The notes under the pieces are model-generated. The model saw nothing but the letters and a program-made list of their open reading frames with translations, had not been told where the DNA came from and did no database searches. Below are positions 1 to 8,823 of a stretch of 64,000 nt of DNA, one piece after another. The first letter of the stretch is position 1; every line of letters starts with the position of its first letter. This DNA is from Melioribacter sp051488665 (lineage in GTDB: Bacteria; Bacteroidota; Ignavibacteria; Ignavibacteriales; Melioribacteraceae): assembly GCF_051488665.1 (NCBI RefSeq), contig NZ_JBPSEG010000001.1, positions 450,743 through 514,742 on the forward strand, given 5' to 3'. The translations under genes and the position numbers were made by a program.

Positions 1-1
1 G

Positions 2-2047
2 GGCGATTCCTCGTTTGTTATTGTAAACAAAGCCGATAATATAAACAGCCAGAACTTCACTTCGATTTTTGTCGATTCCGACAAAAATATTTGGTTCGGA
101 ACCGAAGAGGGTTTTGTTATTTTTTATGATTCGGAAAGCGGAGCCGCTAAAAACATTCTCGATATCTACAAATCCGATAAATCTCTAAAAAGGGTAAATA
201 ATCTCTACGCAAAAGGCGACACAATTTTTGCAGCCACTTCTTTCGGCGTTGTGCTGATAAATAAAAACAATTACTCTCTTTATGACACTTTTACAAAATT
301 CGGAAATTTTTCCACAGAAATTAACGTTAATGCCGTAATCAAAAACGACAGAATTTTCACGGCGACTTCTTCCGGAATTGCAGTACAAAAACCGGGCGCA
401 ATAAATCTTGTCGCGCCCGAATCATGGGATAATTTTACGTCTCCGTCTTCGGGTTCCTTCGGAACCATACATAATTTCGGTATCTACAACGACAAAGTAA
501 TTGCAGCCACCGATAACGGCATATACCAATTCAATGCATCGTGGGATAATTTAACTTTGCAAACCGTTCCCGTTGTAGACGTTTACGTGGACGGCAGCAG
601 GATTTACGCAGCCGCAAAAAATTCGATTTACATCTACGACGGTTCCGCAGAATCTTTGATATACAGCAATAATTCTTACGAGTTTACATCCGTTACGGTT
701 TATAACGGGAAAATTTATATAGGCACAAAGACGGGAGTAATCGAACTTAATAACGGAATCGAAAAAATTATTAAGCCGGATAATCCGGCGAGCAATGCGT
801 TTTTGAATATGGACGTCGATATTAACGGCAACTTGTGGATAGCCACCGGAAAGGACGGACAGGGTATCGGCGCTATGGTATTCGACGGCAATCATTGGGA
901 CGTAGTGAATTATCAGAAGTTTCCGGCGCTTCAAACAAACGACGTTTTCAGCGTACGCGCTTCCAGAACTTCGAACGCTGTCTACCTGGGCACATGGGGA
1001 AGAGGTCTTGCCGTTTATAAGGATGGCTCGCTCACGGAATACAACAGCTCCAACAGTCCGCTGGCGGGAATTCCGAACGATCCGAATTTTGTTGTAATCA
1101 CAGACATGGAAGAAGATTCCAAAGGCAACGTTTGGGCCACAAATCTTCAGAACACTTTACTGCAGCAGCTTTACGTTCTGACAACCGACGGCAATTGGTA
1201 CGGCTACTCGTTCACCAAACCGCTTCTCTCCTCGAACGATCTGGCATACGAGCTCGAAATAGACCAGTTCGATACCAAATGGTTCAGATTGTTCTCGGGA
1301 AGAATCGGTCTCTATTATTATAACGAAAACGGAACCTTCTCAAATACAAACGACGACAGACAGGGTTATATAAGTCAATTAAACGGACTCCTTACAAACA
1401 CAATCACCGCGCTCAAAGTCGATAACAGAGGACAATTGTGGGTGGGTACAAGTCTCGGAATGAACATCATACCGGATCCTTCCAATCCTTCGGTTTTAAA
1501 TATTTCCATCCCTTCGTTGAGGGGACTTTCGGTAACTTCGATAGCCGTCGACGCCGTGGATCAAAAATGGGTCGGAACAAATAAAGGATTATTGCAGCTA
1601 TCCTCGGACGGTTTCGAAGTGATAAATCATTTTACTTCTCTCAACAGTCCCCTGCCCGACGATATGATTCGCTCGGTTACAATCGATAAAAAGAGAGGAA
1701 TTGTCTATGCGGGCACCGATTACGGTCTTGTAAAAATCGAGACCACTTTTTTACAACCCGCGGAATCTTTCGGCGAGCTTTTCGTTTATCCTTCGCCTTT
1801 CGTCATTAACAATTCCGGCGACAATACGCTTACTATTGACGGATTAATCGACGATTCCTACGTAAAAATAATCGACATAAACAATAAATTGATAAGGGAT
1901 TTCAAAGCTCCCGGCGGGAGAATTGCTTACTGGGACGGCAGGGACAACGACGGCAATTACGTCGCTTCCGGCGTCTATATTATCGTTGCGTACGACAGAG
2001 AAGCCAATAATGTGGCGGTATCCAAAGTAGCAGTTATTCGGAAATAA
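2..2047 (+). CDS. PorZ-like two-propeller protein with T9SS-type C-terminal domain (5' truncated)
   Basis: The reading frame is open from base 2, so the start and any signal peptide lie outside the window. About 680 residues are visible. Most consist of repeated short blades of the two-component-regulator propeller type, for example NIWFGTEEG, NLWIATGKDG, QLWVGTSLGMN and QKWVGTNKGLL. The last ~90 residues form an Ig-like sorting domain of the T9SS type A/FlgD-like kind, with YPSPF, then WDGRDNDGNYVASGVYI and a basic end. Propellers followed by such a domain is the architecture of PorZ, a surface component of the T9SS attachment complex, and porU/porV are also in this window. It could instead be an ordinary secreted propeller protein. 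The ABC-F gene follows 6 bases downstream. Confidence 0.7.
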   Translation, partial: GDSSFVIVNKADNINSQNFTSIFVDSDKNIWFGTEEGFVIFYDSESGAAKNILDIYKSDKSLKRVNNLYAKGDTIFAATSFGVVLINKNNYSLYDTFTKFGNFSTEINVNAVIKNDRIFTATSSGIAVQKPGAINLVAPESWDNFTSPSSGSFGTIHNFGIYNDKVIAATDNGIYQFNASWDNLTLQTVPVVDVYVDGSRIYAAAKNSIYIYDGSAESLIYSNNSYEFTSVTVYNGKIYIGTKTGVIELNNGIEKIIKPDNPASNAFLNMDVDINGNLWIATGKDGQGIGAMVFDGNHWDVVNYQKFPALQTNDVFSVRASRTSNAVYLGTWGRGLAVYKDGSLTEYNSSNSPLAGIPNDPNFVVITDMEEDSKGNVWATNLQNTLLQQLYVLTTDGNWYGYSFTKPLLSSNDLAYELEIDQFDTKWFRLFSGRIGLYYYNENGTFSNTNDDRQGYISQLNGLLTNTITALKVDNRGQLWVGTSLGMNIIPDPSNPSVLNISIPSLRGLSVTSIAVDAVDQKWVGTNKGLLQLSSDGFEVINHFTSLNSPLPDDMIRSVTIDKKRGIVYAGTDYGLVKIETTFLQPAESFGELFVYPSPFVINNSGDNTLTIDGLIDDSYVKIIDINNKLIRDFKAPGGRIAYWDGRDNDGNYVASGVYIIVAYDREANNVAVSKVAVIRK

Positions 2048-2053
2048 AACTTT

Positions 2054-4006
2054 ATGATCGACATAATAAATTTATCCGTTCAATTTACCGGCGAAAACTT
2101 ATTCGAAGAAGTTAATCTAAAAATCAATCGAAACGATAAAATTGCCCTTGTCGGCTCCAACGGCAAAGGCAAGTCCACTCTGTTGAAAATAATATGCGGA
2201 CTCGAATTGCCGGAAACCGGTAAAGTACTTATCCAAAAAGGGACAAGAATCGGTTACCTGCCTCAGGATTTAATAAGCTTCAAGGAAAGATCGCTGCTCG
2301 ATGAAGTTAAATCCTCGATGCCCGACATTAAACAACTTGAAGAAAAAGAAGCGTCGATTATTTCTCAACTGGAAACGAACGGAATATCAGAAGAAGAAAA
2401 AAAGGAGCTGGTCGAGGAACTCGGAGAAATTCATCACCGTAAGGAGCAGTACGATTATTATTCGCTTGAAGCAAGAGCCGAAAAAGTACTTACGGGTTTG
2501 GGTTTCAAAAATACCGACTTCAATCGCAGAACAGAAGAGTTTTCGGGCGGTTGGCAAATGCGGATTCAATTGGCTAAAATTTTATTGGGAGAAAACGATT
2601 TAATACTTCTCGACGAGCCGACAAACCACCTCGACATCGACACTTTAATGTGGCTTGAGAGTTTTCTGAAAAATTACCGCGGCGCTTTAATAATTGTTTC
2701 GCACGACAGGCATTTTATTAATAACGTTACGAATAAAACTCTCGAAATATTCAACCGGAAAATTAATTTTTTCCCCGGCACGTACGATCAATATCTAAAC
2801 TTCCGCAAAGAAAGAGAGATACAATTAAAAGAAGCTGAAAAAAATCTGGAAAAGAAGATAAAGGAGACAGAGCGCTTTATCGAAAGATTCAGGTATAAAG
2901 CCACAAAAGCGCGCCAGGTGCAAAGCCGTATAAAACAATTGGAAAAACTCGAAAGAATCGAGATTGAAGACGACGAAAAACAAATTAATTTCCGTATTCC
3001 AGAAGTGGGTCAGAGCGGCGCTATACCGGTAGAATTAAAAAAGATTTCAAAATCGTACGGAAACATAAGCGTACTGGAAAATATTGACGTAAAGATAGAG
3101 CGCGGCGAAAAAATTGCCATCGTCGGTCCAAACGGCGCCGGCAAAACTACGTTGGCAAAAGTAATTGCCAAAAGAATCGACCCCTCTTCCGGCGAAGTAA
3201 TTTACGGACATAACACTATAGTCTCTTACTACGAGCAGGAAGTTACCGAATCCTTAAACGGAGAAGACGACTTGATCGATTCACTTCAGGCGGTAAACGA
3301 CGAGTTGACTCCGGGTCAATTGAGATCGCTGCTCGGGTCGTTCCTTTTTACGGGCGATTCCATTTTCAAAAAAGTAAAAGTTCTTTCCGGCGGCGAAAAA
3401 AGCCGGCTCTCTTTAGCCCGTCTTCTTCTTACAAAAAGCAATGTTATAATACTCGACGAACCGACCAACCATCTCGATTATTCATCCAAAGAAATTTTGC
3501 AAAACGCCCTTGTAAACTTCAATGGCACTTTGATAATCGTATCCCACGATATCGATTTCCTGAAACCGATAGTAACCAAAGTTTATGAATTAAGAGACAA
3601 ATCCCTCCGTGTTCATTACGGCGGCATCGATTATTATTTATCCAGGAAAGAAGAAGAAAAAACTATCGAGGAATCCGTCAGCCGGAATCAATCCAACAAA
3701 TCGCTTAGGAAAGAAAATAAAAGAAAAGAAGCCGAGTTGCGCCAGCAAAAATACAAAGAAACAAAAGACTTAAGGGAACGACTAAACTATTGCGAAGAAA
3801 AAATAAACGAACTGGAACTGCATAAAATTGAGCTGGAAAGAGAACTCACAAACCCCCGAATATATAACAATCCTGAATTGTTAAAAGAAAAAAACATAGC
3901 CTACAACAATATTAAAAAAGAGCTCGAATTGATTTTTGAAGAATGGACGGAATTATCAACTCAGCTTGAATCGATCGAAGAGAAATACAAAGAGCAACTC
4001 GGTTAA
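2054..4006 (+). CDS. ABC-F family ATPase (Uup/EttA-like)
   Basis: Soluble protein of 650 residues with two ABC ATPase domains in tandem and no membrane segments, as in ABC-F translation factors that act at the ribosomal E site. Domain 1 has Walker A GSNGKGKST (about residue 34), signature SGGWQMR (about 163) and Walker B with LLDEPTNHLD (about 185). The inter-domain linker (about 240-320) is long, charged and helical. Domain 2 has GPNGAGKTT (about 358), LSGGEKSR and ILDEPTNHLD. The C-terminal ~100 residues are a Lys/Glu-rich coiled coil like that of Uup. All catalytic motifs are intact. Exact subfamily (Uup, YdiF or a resistance type) cannot be decided by eye. It ends one base from the stop of the convergent ROK gene. 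Confidence 0.93.
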   Translation: MIDIINLSVQFTGENLFEEVNLKINRNDKIALVGSNGKGKSTLLKIICGLELPETGKVLIQKGTRIGYLPQDLISFKERSLLDEVKSSMPDIKQLEEKEASIISQLETNGISEEEKKELVEELGEIHHRKEQYDYYSLEARAEKVLTGLGFKNTDFNRRTEEFSGGWQMRIQLAKILLGENDLILLDEPTNHLDIDTLMWLESFLKNYRGALIIVSHDRHFINNVTNKTLEIFNRKINFFPGTYDQYLNFRKEREIQLKEAEKNLEKKIKETERFIERFRYKATKARQVQSRIKQLEKLERIEIEDDEKQINFRIPEVGQSGAIPVELKKISKSYGNISVLENIDVKIERGEKIAIVGPNGAGKTTLAKVIAKRIDPSSGEVIYGHNTIVSYYEQEVTESLNGEDDLIDSLQAVNDELTPGQLRSLLGSFLFTGDSIFKKVKVLSGGEKSRLSLARLLLTKSNVIILDEPTNHLDYSSKEILQNALVNFNGTLIIVSHDIDFLKPIVTKVYELRDKSLRVHYGGIDYYLSRKEEEKTIEESVSRNQSNKSLRKENKRKEAELRQQKYKETKDLRERLNYCEEKINELELHKIELERELTNPRIYNNPELLKEKNIAYNNIKKELELIFEEWTELSTQLESIEEKYKEQLG

Positions 4007-4007
4007 A

Positions 4008-4976
4008 TTAGTTATTCAGGAATTCTTCAGTCAGAGCAATCCCGCCGTAAATCGCGGCGTCGTCTCCCAGTTTAGTGGCTTTTATTTCGACAACCTTGCC
4101 GGGCGCAGGCAATACGCTGTTGTAAAACGAAGCTTTGATAATAGGAAGCATAAAGTCCTCCATCGCTTCAACTACGCCGCCGCCCAAAACAATTGTATCG
4201 AAATTAAGTAGAGTCGTAAGACTTCCGAGCACAGTGCCAGTTACCGCCGCCGCCCTGGATAAAACCTTCACCGTCAATTTATCCTGTTTTTTCAAGGCAT
4301 CGAGCAAAACTTTGCTCTTTAATTTTTTCCCTGCCTCAACATGCTTCTTAAGTATCGAGTCCTTCCCTTTCCGGATTTCTTTAATAATTGTTTCTTCGAT
4401 GGCGGTTCTGCTGGCAGTCTTTTCAAATGTTCTTCTTTTCGGTTTGGTTGCGAGAGCGCCTTTTTTATCCACGAGCATATGACCAATTTCCCCGGCGTAA
4501 AAGCTTGAACCACGATAGATTTTACCGTCGAAGAATAGAGCGCCTCCTATTCCCGTTCCGATAAACACAACCAGCATATTTTTCACGTTATCGCCGAATT
4601 CGAATTTCTTTATTCCTAATCCCGCAAGGTTAACGTCGTTTTCTATTAATACGGGAAGAGAAATTTTTGAAGAGAGTGCTTCTTTAATATTAAAATCATT
4701 TATTCCAAGATTCGGAGCCGTATCGATAATTCCCGTAAAGGGATTAACCGTTCCGGGAACGCCCATCGCAACGGCTTTGATATTTTTTTCAGTCAGGTTA
4801 TTTTCCCGGATAATCGTCGTTACCGATTCGGAGATAGAATCGACCAAACCTCCGGCTCCTTTTTTCAAAGAAGTGGGAATTTTTATACGCGATACAATAT
4901 TATTCTTTTTATCGACCAGAGCGGTCAATATTTTCGTGCCTCCGAGGTCTACTGATATAATAAATTCCCGCGACAT
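4008..4976 (-). CDS. ROK family sugar kinase-like protein lacking the zinc motif
   Basis: ROK-family fold (glucokinase, N-acetyl-sugar kinase or repressor), about 322 residues. The N-terminal phosphate loop is DLGGTKILTALVD, the catalytic Asp lies in ENDVNLAG, and the AGEIGHM signature is present. No helix-turn-helix precedes the kinase domain, so it is an enzyme type rather than a NagC-type repressor. The usual CxCGxxGCxE zinc motif after AGEIGH is missing: the segment reads KGALATKPKRRTFEKTASRTAI, with no cysteine. The start at 4976 is chosen because CAGGGGGAAC lies just upstream; a longer start at 4994 would include that ribosome site. Sugar specificity cannot be inferred. It is divergent from bshC across ~126 bases. 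Confidence 0.88.
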   Translation of the reverse strand: MSREFIISVDLGGTKILTALVDKKNNIVSRIKIPTSLKKGAGGLVDSISESVTTIIRENNLTEKNIKAVAMGVPGTVNPFTGIIDTAPNLGINDFNIKEALSSKISLPVLIENDVNLAGLGIKKFEFGDNVKNMLVVFIGTGIGGALFFDGKIYRGSSFYAGEIGHMLVDKKGALATKPKRRTFEKTASRTAIEETIIKEIRKGKDSILKKHVEAGKKLKSKVLLDALKKQDKLTVKVLSRAAAVTGTVLGSLTTLLNFDTIVLGGGVVEAMEDFMLPIIKASFYNSVLPAPGKVVEIKATKLGDDAAIYGGIALTEEFLNN

Positions 4977-5029
4977 GAAGTTCCCCCTGTTCAAATTATC
5001 GATTTTAGTCTATTGTATTTTTTATTATT

Positions 5030-5058
5030 TTGAAATCGTAAAATCTTCATATTATTAC
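5030..5058 (+). promoter_or_regulatory. Candidate sigma70-type promoter for bshC
   Basis: TTGAAA at 5030-5035 and TATTAC at 5053-5058 are separated by 17 bases, in the divergent gap upstream of bshC. Seen by eye only in an AT-rich spacer, so chance matches are likely. Confidence 0.3.
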
Positions 5059-5102
5059 TTCGACAAATATAAAAATATTTTTCATTAAGTCTGAGGTCTA
5101 TA

Positions 5103-6728
5103 ATGTACATAAATTATTCGGACATACCCGGACATCCGAATTTATTTCTCGATTATCTTTATGAATTCGAAAACGTAGAAAAGTTTTACGGCAAAAATTT
5201 CCGCGACGAACATGAATATAACAAGCTCTTCGATTCACTCGAGTCGTACGATCGCCCTCACAGAGAAAAAGTAACTGCAATAATCAAAGAGCAGTACAGA
5301 AATATCCGGGCTTCGAAACTAACGCTTTCCAATATTGAAGAGCTGAATTCTAAAAATACGATAGCGGTTGTAACCGGACAGCAATTGGGCATTTTCGGCG
5401 GTCCGCTTTATACGTTCTATAAAACAATGACAGCAGTTAAATTGGCGGCATACTTAAATGATAAATATGATAATTTTCATTTCGTTCCCGTCTTCTGGCT
5501 GGAAGGCGACGACCACGACTTCGACGAAGTGAGGAAAATTAATATTCTGGACAGAGATAACTCGCTCAAGACCCTCTCGTACGAGGACGGGCTTGACGAT
5601 TCAGTAAACCGGGGCAGCGTCGGAAATATTAAATTCAACGACAATCTCAGAAATTTACTGGAAGAGTTATCCTCTTCGCTCCGCGACTCGGAATTTAAAA
5701 TGACCCTGATGGATTTGCTAAAATCGTTTTATCAGCCCGAGGTTACTTTCCTCGAAAGTTTCAGGAATTTGATGATACGCCTCTTCGACGAATACGGACT
5801 GGTGGTATTAAATCCTTCGGATCCCGAAATAAAAAAAATATTAGCGCCGGTATTTAAAAAAGAATTAAGCGATTATAAGGAACATACGGTTTCATTGGTT
5901 GAGCGCAGCGCAGAACTGGAAGAGATATACCATGCCCAGGTAAAAGTTAAACCCGTAAATCTTTTTTACATCGATGAGAACGAAAGGCTTTCGATCGAGC
6001 CGCTCGACGAAGGATTCCGTTTAAAAGGCAGAAGAAAAAAATTTTCTTACGACGATATGATCGCTCAACTGGAATTTGCTCCTGAGCGATTCAGCCCGAA
6101 TGTGTTATTGAGACCGATATGCCAGGATTACCTTTTGCCGACTGGTTTCTATGTAGCGGGACCGGCTGAAATAAGTTATTTTGCGCAGCTGACGCCGTTA
6201 TACAATTATTTCGAAATTAATTCGCCTTATATCTATCCTAGAGCTTCCGCGACTATTCTTGAAAATAACGTCCAATCTCTGCTGGATAAATATCAGTTGA
6301 AAATCGAAGAAGTCTTCAGTCCGAAGGAAGATTTGATTGAAAAGATAATTGCCCGAAACAGCGGCAACAATATCGACGCCGTCTTTGAAGAAGCTCAGGG
6401 AAAAATCAATGTCATTCTCGATGAACTTGGCAAAAGCCTCATCGTAATTGATAAAAACATGCTTGACCTGACCGAAAAGACCGGGACTCGTATCAACGAA
6501 AATTTGAAGTACTTGAAAAACAAAGCCGCGGACGCCGAAAGAAGGAAACACGAGGTGACAATAAGACAGATCAATAAAATGCAAAACGTTCTATATCCGA
6601 ATGAAAATCTCCAGGAGCGGGAACTGAATTTTACTTATTTTGCAAATAAATACGGACTCGATATACTCAAGTGGATTTTCAACGAATTGTCAATTAACAA
6701 ATTCGAGCATCAGATACTCGAATTGTAG
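5103..6728 (+). CDS. bshC: Bacillithiol biosynthesis cysteine-adding enzyme BshC
   Basis: Protein of 541 residues, the usual BshC length. It carries the family's Rossmann-like core motifs: VTGQQLGIFGGPLYTFYK (about residues 88-105) and VFWLEGDDHDFDEV (about 130-143). A C-terminal helical coiled-coil section (about 460-500) is rich in Lys and Arg, as in the BshC dimerisation region. BshC adds cysteine to glucosaminyl-malate in the last step of bacillithiol synthesis, so the cell probably uses this low-molecular-weight thiol. BshA and BshB are not in the window. The gene stands alone on the plus strand; its stop is one base from the convergent aroA stop. Confidence 0.95.
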   Translation: MYINYSDIPGHPNLFLDYLYEFENVEKFYGKNFRDEHEYNKLFDSLESYDRPHREKVTAIIKEQYRNIRASKLTLSNIEELNSKNTIAVVTGQQLGIFGGPLYTFYKTMTAVKLAAYLNDKYDNFHFVPVFWLEGDDHDFDEVRKINILDRDNSLKTLSYEDGLDDSVNRGSVGNIKFNDNLRNLLEELSSSLRDSEFKMTLMDLLKSFYQPEVTFLESFRNLMIRLFDEYGLVVLNPSDPEIKKILAPVFKKELSDYKEHTVSLVERSAELEEIYHAQVKVKPVNLFYIDENERLSIEPLDEGFRLKGRRKKFSYDDMIAQLEFAPERFSPNVLLRPICQDYLLPTGFYVAGPAEISYFAQLTPLYNYFEINSPYIYPRASATILENNVQSLLDKYQLKIEEVFSPKEDLIEKIIARNSGNNIDAVFEEAQGKINVILDELGKSLIVIDKNMLDLTEKTGTRINENLKYLKNKAADAERRKHEVTIRQINKMQNVLYPNENLQERELNFTYFANKYGLDILKWIFNELSINKFEHQILEL

Positions 6729-8009
6729 TTATCCGGCAATCTCATTAAGTTGTTTCAGGAAATCGGGATTTGAAACTGCGACCGACTCGAATTCGTTTAC
6801 GCTTCCGCCCTGTTCGAGGACCATCGACATAACGGCAAACGCCATAGCTATACGGTGATCCCCGTAGCTTTCAAAAACGACATGGTTATTCTTAATGCTC
6901 CCGCTTACTTCAAAACCGTCTTCGAATTCTTCCACATCCAGTCCGAGTTTTTTAAAATTATTGCAAAGCGCGGCTATCCGGTCGGATTCCTTGTATCGTA
7001 ATTCTTTTGCATGGTTTATTCTGAAATTCCCTTCGGCAAAAATTCCCGCTACGGACAATATCGGGATTTCGTCAATGATGTTGGGAATTATTTCATGCGA
7101 GATTTCCGTATTTACGAGGTCGCTCGAAAAAATACGTACGTCCCCGGTTTTTTCGCCGTTTTCGGTCGATTCGTTTTCAATCAAAATATTTGCGCCCATC
7201 ATTTTTAAAACGGCAAGAATTCCCGTACGCGTTTCGTTTAACGAAACGTTTTTTATAACCAGTTCCGAATCGGGAATAAGAAGAGTAAGCGCTATGAAGA
7301 AAGCCGCTGTGGATATATCGGACGGAACGGTCATTTCGAACGGACGGGGATAATTCTTTGCGGAAGCATAAATCTTTTTTCCATTTTCAACCAACCCGGT
7401 TTCCAGTCCCAGCATTATTTCGGTATGATTGCGGGTTTGAACAGGCTCGTAAATAACCGTGGTATCTTCCAAGTGCAATGCCGCAAGAATGACGGCGCTT
7501 TTAACTTGAGCGCTCGGAACTTTCAATTCATACTCGATAGCATGAAGATTGTCAGAAGGATAAATTGTAATCGGGAGAGTTCCCGTTCCGGAGGCTTCGA
7601 TTACCGCTCCCATTTTGCTCAGGGGTTCTATAATTCTTTTCATCGGCCGTCTGGAAAGCGAGTCGTCTCCGGTTATTACCGTCTTAAAATCTTGAGCTGC
7701 TAAAATACCTGTAATTAACCGCGCCGTAGTGCCGGAATTGCCTGCATACAATTCCGAGGCAGGTTCTTTGAAATTTTTGCGTCCCGCTCCGTTGACGATT
7801 AATAATTCGCCTTTTTTCTCAAAGGATACGCCTAATTTCTTAAAACATTCGATTGTAGAATTTACGTCCGCCGAGTTAGAGCAGTTTTTGATCAGCGATT
7901 TACCTTCAGCCATCGAGGCAAACATTACCGCTCTGTGAGAAATCGACTTATCGCCAGGCAAACGGAGTTCGCCTTTAATTTTATTTACTTTTTCAAATTT
8001 CTGAATCAT
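6729..8009 (-). CDS. aroA: 3-phosphoshikimate 1-carboxyvinyltransferase (EPSP synthase)
   Basis: Sixth step of the shikimate pathway, joining shikimate-3-phosphate with PEP. Motifs include LPGDKSISHR near the N terminus, AGNSGTTARL (about residues 86-95), SLSRRPMKRIIEPL and the late KESDRIAAL and GDHRIAMAF motifs. The GNSGTT and RPMKR forms resemble the Bacillus-type enzyme rather than the E. coli one. I place the start at 8009 because this ATG overlaps the trmH stop as ATGA; an upstream start at 8021 would lie inside trmH. The product is about 426 residues, normal length. It is last in the run folD-deoC-hicB-trmH-aroA. Confidence 0.96.
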   Translation of the reverse strand: MIQKFEKVNKIKGELRLPGDKSISHRAVMFASMAEGKSLIKNCSNSADVNSTIECFKKLGVSFEKKGELLIVNGAGRKNFKEPASELYAGNSGTTARLITGILAAQDFKTVITGDDSLSRRPMKRIIEPLSKMGAVIEASGTGTLPITIYPSDNLHAIEYELKVPSAQVKSAVILAALHLEDTTVIYEPVQTRNHTEIMLGLETGLVENGKKIYASAKNYPRPFEMTVPSDISTAAFFIALTLLIPDSELVIKNVSLNETRTGILAVLKMMGANILIENESTENGEKTGDVRIFSSDLVNTEISHEIIPNIIDEIPILSVAGIFAEGNFRINHAKELRYKESDRIAALCNNFKKLGLDVEEFEDGFEVSGSIKNNHVVFESYGDHRIAMAFAVMSMVLEQGGSVNEFESVAVSNPDFLKQLNEIAG

Positions 8010-8596
8010 TTCTCGCACCAATCGTCGATAAGTTTATTAATTTCTTCTTCGGTAAGCTCGCTCCTGTCGTACATTCCTTTTACTTTTCTTTGTCTTTGAG
8101 CTTCGTAGAGAGTTACCGCAGCGGCTACCGAGACATTCAAACTTTGTATCATGCCGCGCATCGGAATGTAAAAAAGTCCGTCGGCTAATTCTTTCATTTC
8201 CCCGGAAATTCCTCTGTGCTCGTTTCCGAAAACCAGAGCTATTTTACCCGTTAAATCGAGGTCATATAAATTCTTTGCGCTTTTATCGAGATAGCTTGCA
8301 TAAACTTTGAAGCCTTCTTTATGGAGCGAGTCGATTCCTTCTTTGATGTCATTGAATTTTTCGGTTTCTATCCACTTGTTGGCGGAAGCCGAGGTAACCT
8401 TGCTAATTTTAGGGAATTCTTCCACAGTATAAATCAAAGAGACTTTAGGAACTCCTACGGCGTCACAAGTCCTGAAAATAGCGCTGACGTTATGCGGGTC
8501 GTGTACGTTTTCGATTACCACTCTAAGCGAAAACTGACGACTTCTGATCGTATCGGAAATTTTTTTTATTCTGCTTTCGGTGCGAAATTTTCTCAT
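8006..8596 (-). CDS. trmH: TrmH-type tRNA/rRNA ribose 2'-O-methyltransferase
   Basis: SPOUT-family methyltransferase of 196 residues with the three classic knot motifs: ENVHDPHNVSAIFRTCDAVG (motif 1), ALVFGNEHRGIS (motif 2) and IPMRGMIQSLNVSVAAAVTL (motif 3). The wording is closest to TrmH, which methylates G18 in tRNA, including the YEAQRQR segment after motif 3. An rRNA-modifying relative cannot be excluded. It begins inside the last codons of the HicB-like gene (ATGA overlap) and ends overlapping aroA in the same way, which indicates translational coupling. Confidence 0.9.
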   Translation of the reverse strand: MRKFRTESRIKKISDTIRSRQFSLRVVIENVHDPHNVSAIFRTCDAVGVPKVSLIYTVEEFPKISKVTSASANKWIETEKFNDIKEGIDSLHKEGFKVYASYLDKSAKNLYDLDLTGKIALVFGNEHRGISGEMKELADGLFYIPMRGMIQSLNVSVAAAVTLYEAQRQRKVKGMYDRSELTEEEINKLIDDWCEK

Positions 8597-8823
8597 AAAT
8601 TTTTGTTGAATATTACCTTATAAACAATTTGATTGCCTTCCTTCCTGGCTCTGTCAATTTTGAATTTAAAATCGGGATTTACATGCAGATAAAACCTTAA
8701 GAGTTCCAAAGTTTTTTCAATAGCTTCTTCTTCGGTATGAGCCCAGCTTTCGCACCCTTTCATAGAAGGAATTTCGGCAGAGTAGCCGTCGTCCGTATTC
8801 AAAACAATCATATCGAGAACCAT
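8593..8823 (-). CDS. HicB-like (UPF0150) small protein
   Basis: Small protein of 76 residues. DDGYSAEIPSMKGCESWAHT followed by EEEAIEKTLELLRFYL matches the HicB/UPF0150 partial RNase-H-like fold. No HicA toxin gene is next to it, so this is not an obvious toxin-antitoxin pair. No DNA-binding domain follows the HicB core. Its start shares one base with the deoC stop (TAATG) and its end overlaps the trmH start (ATGA), so it is translated within the operon. Function unknown; it may be a ligand-binding or regulatory orphan. Confidence 0.75.
   Translation of the reverse strand: MVLDMIVLNTDDGYSAEIPSMKGCESWAHTEEEAIEKTLELLRFYLHVNPDFKFKIDRARKEGNQIVYKVIFNKNL

Noticed and set aside
8593..8823. A HicAB toxin-antitoxin module
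   Set aside because: Only a HicB-like partner is present; neighbours are deoC and trmH and no HicA-like basic protein is seen.
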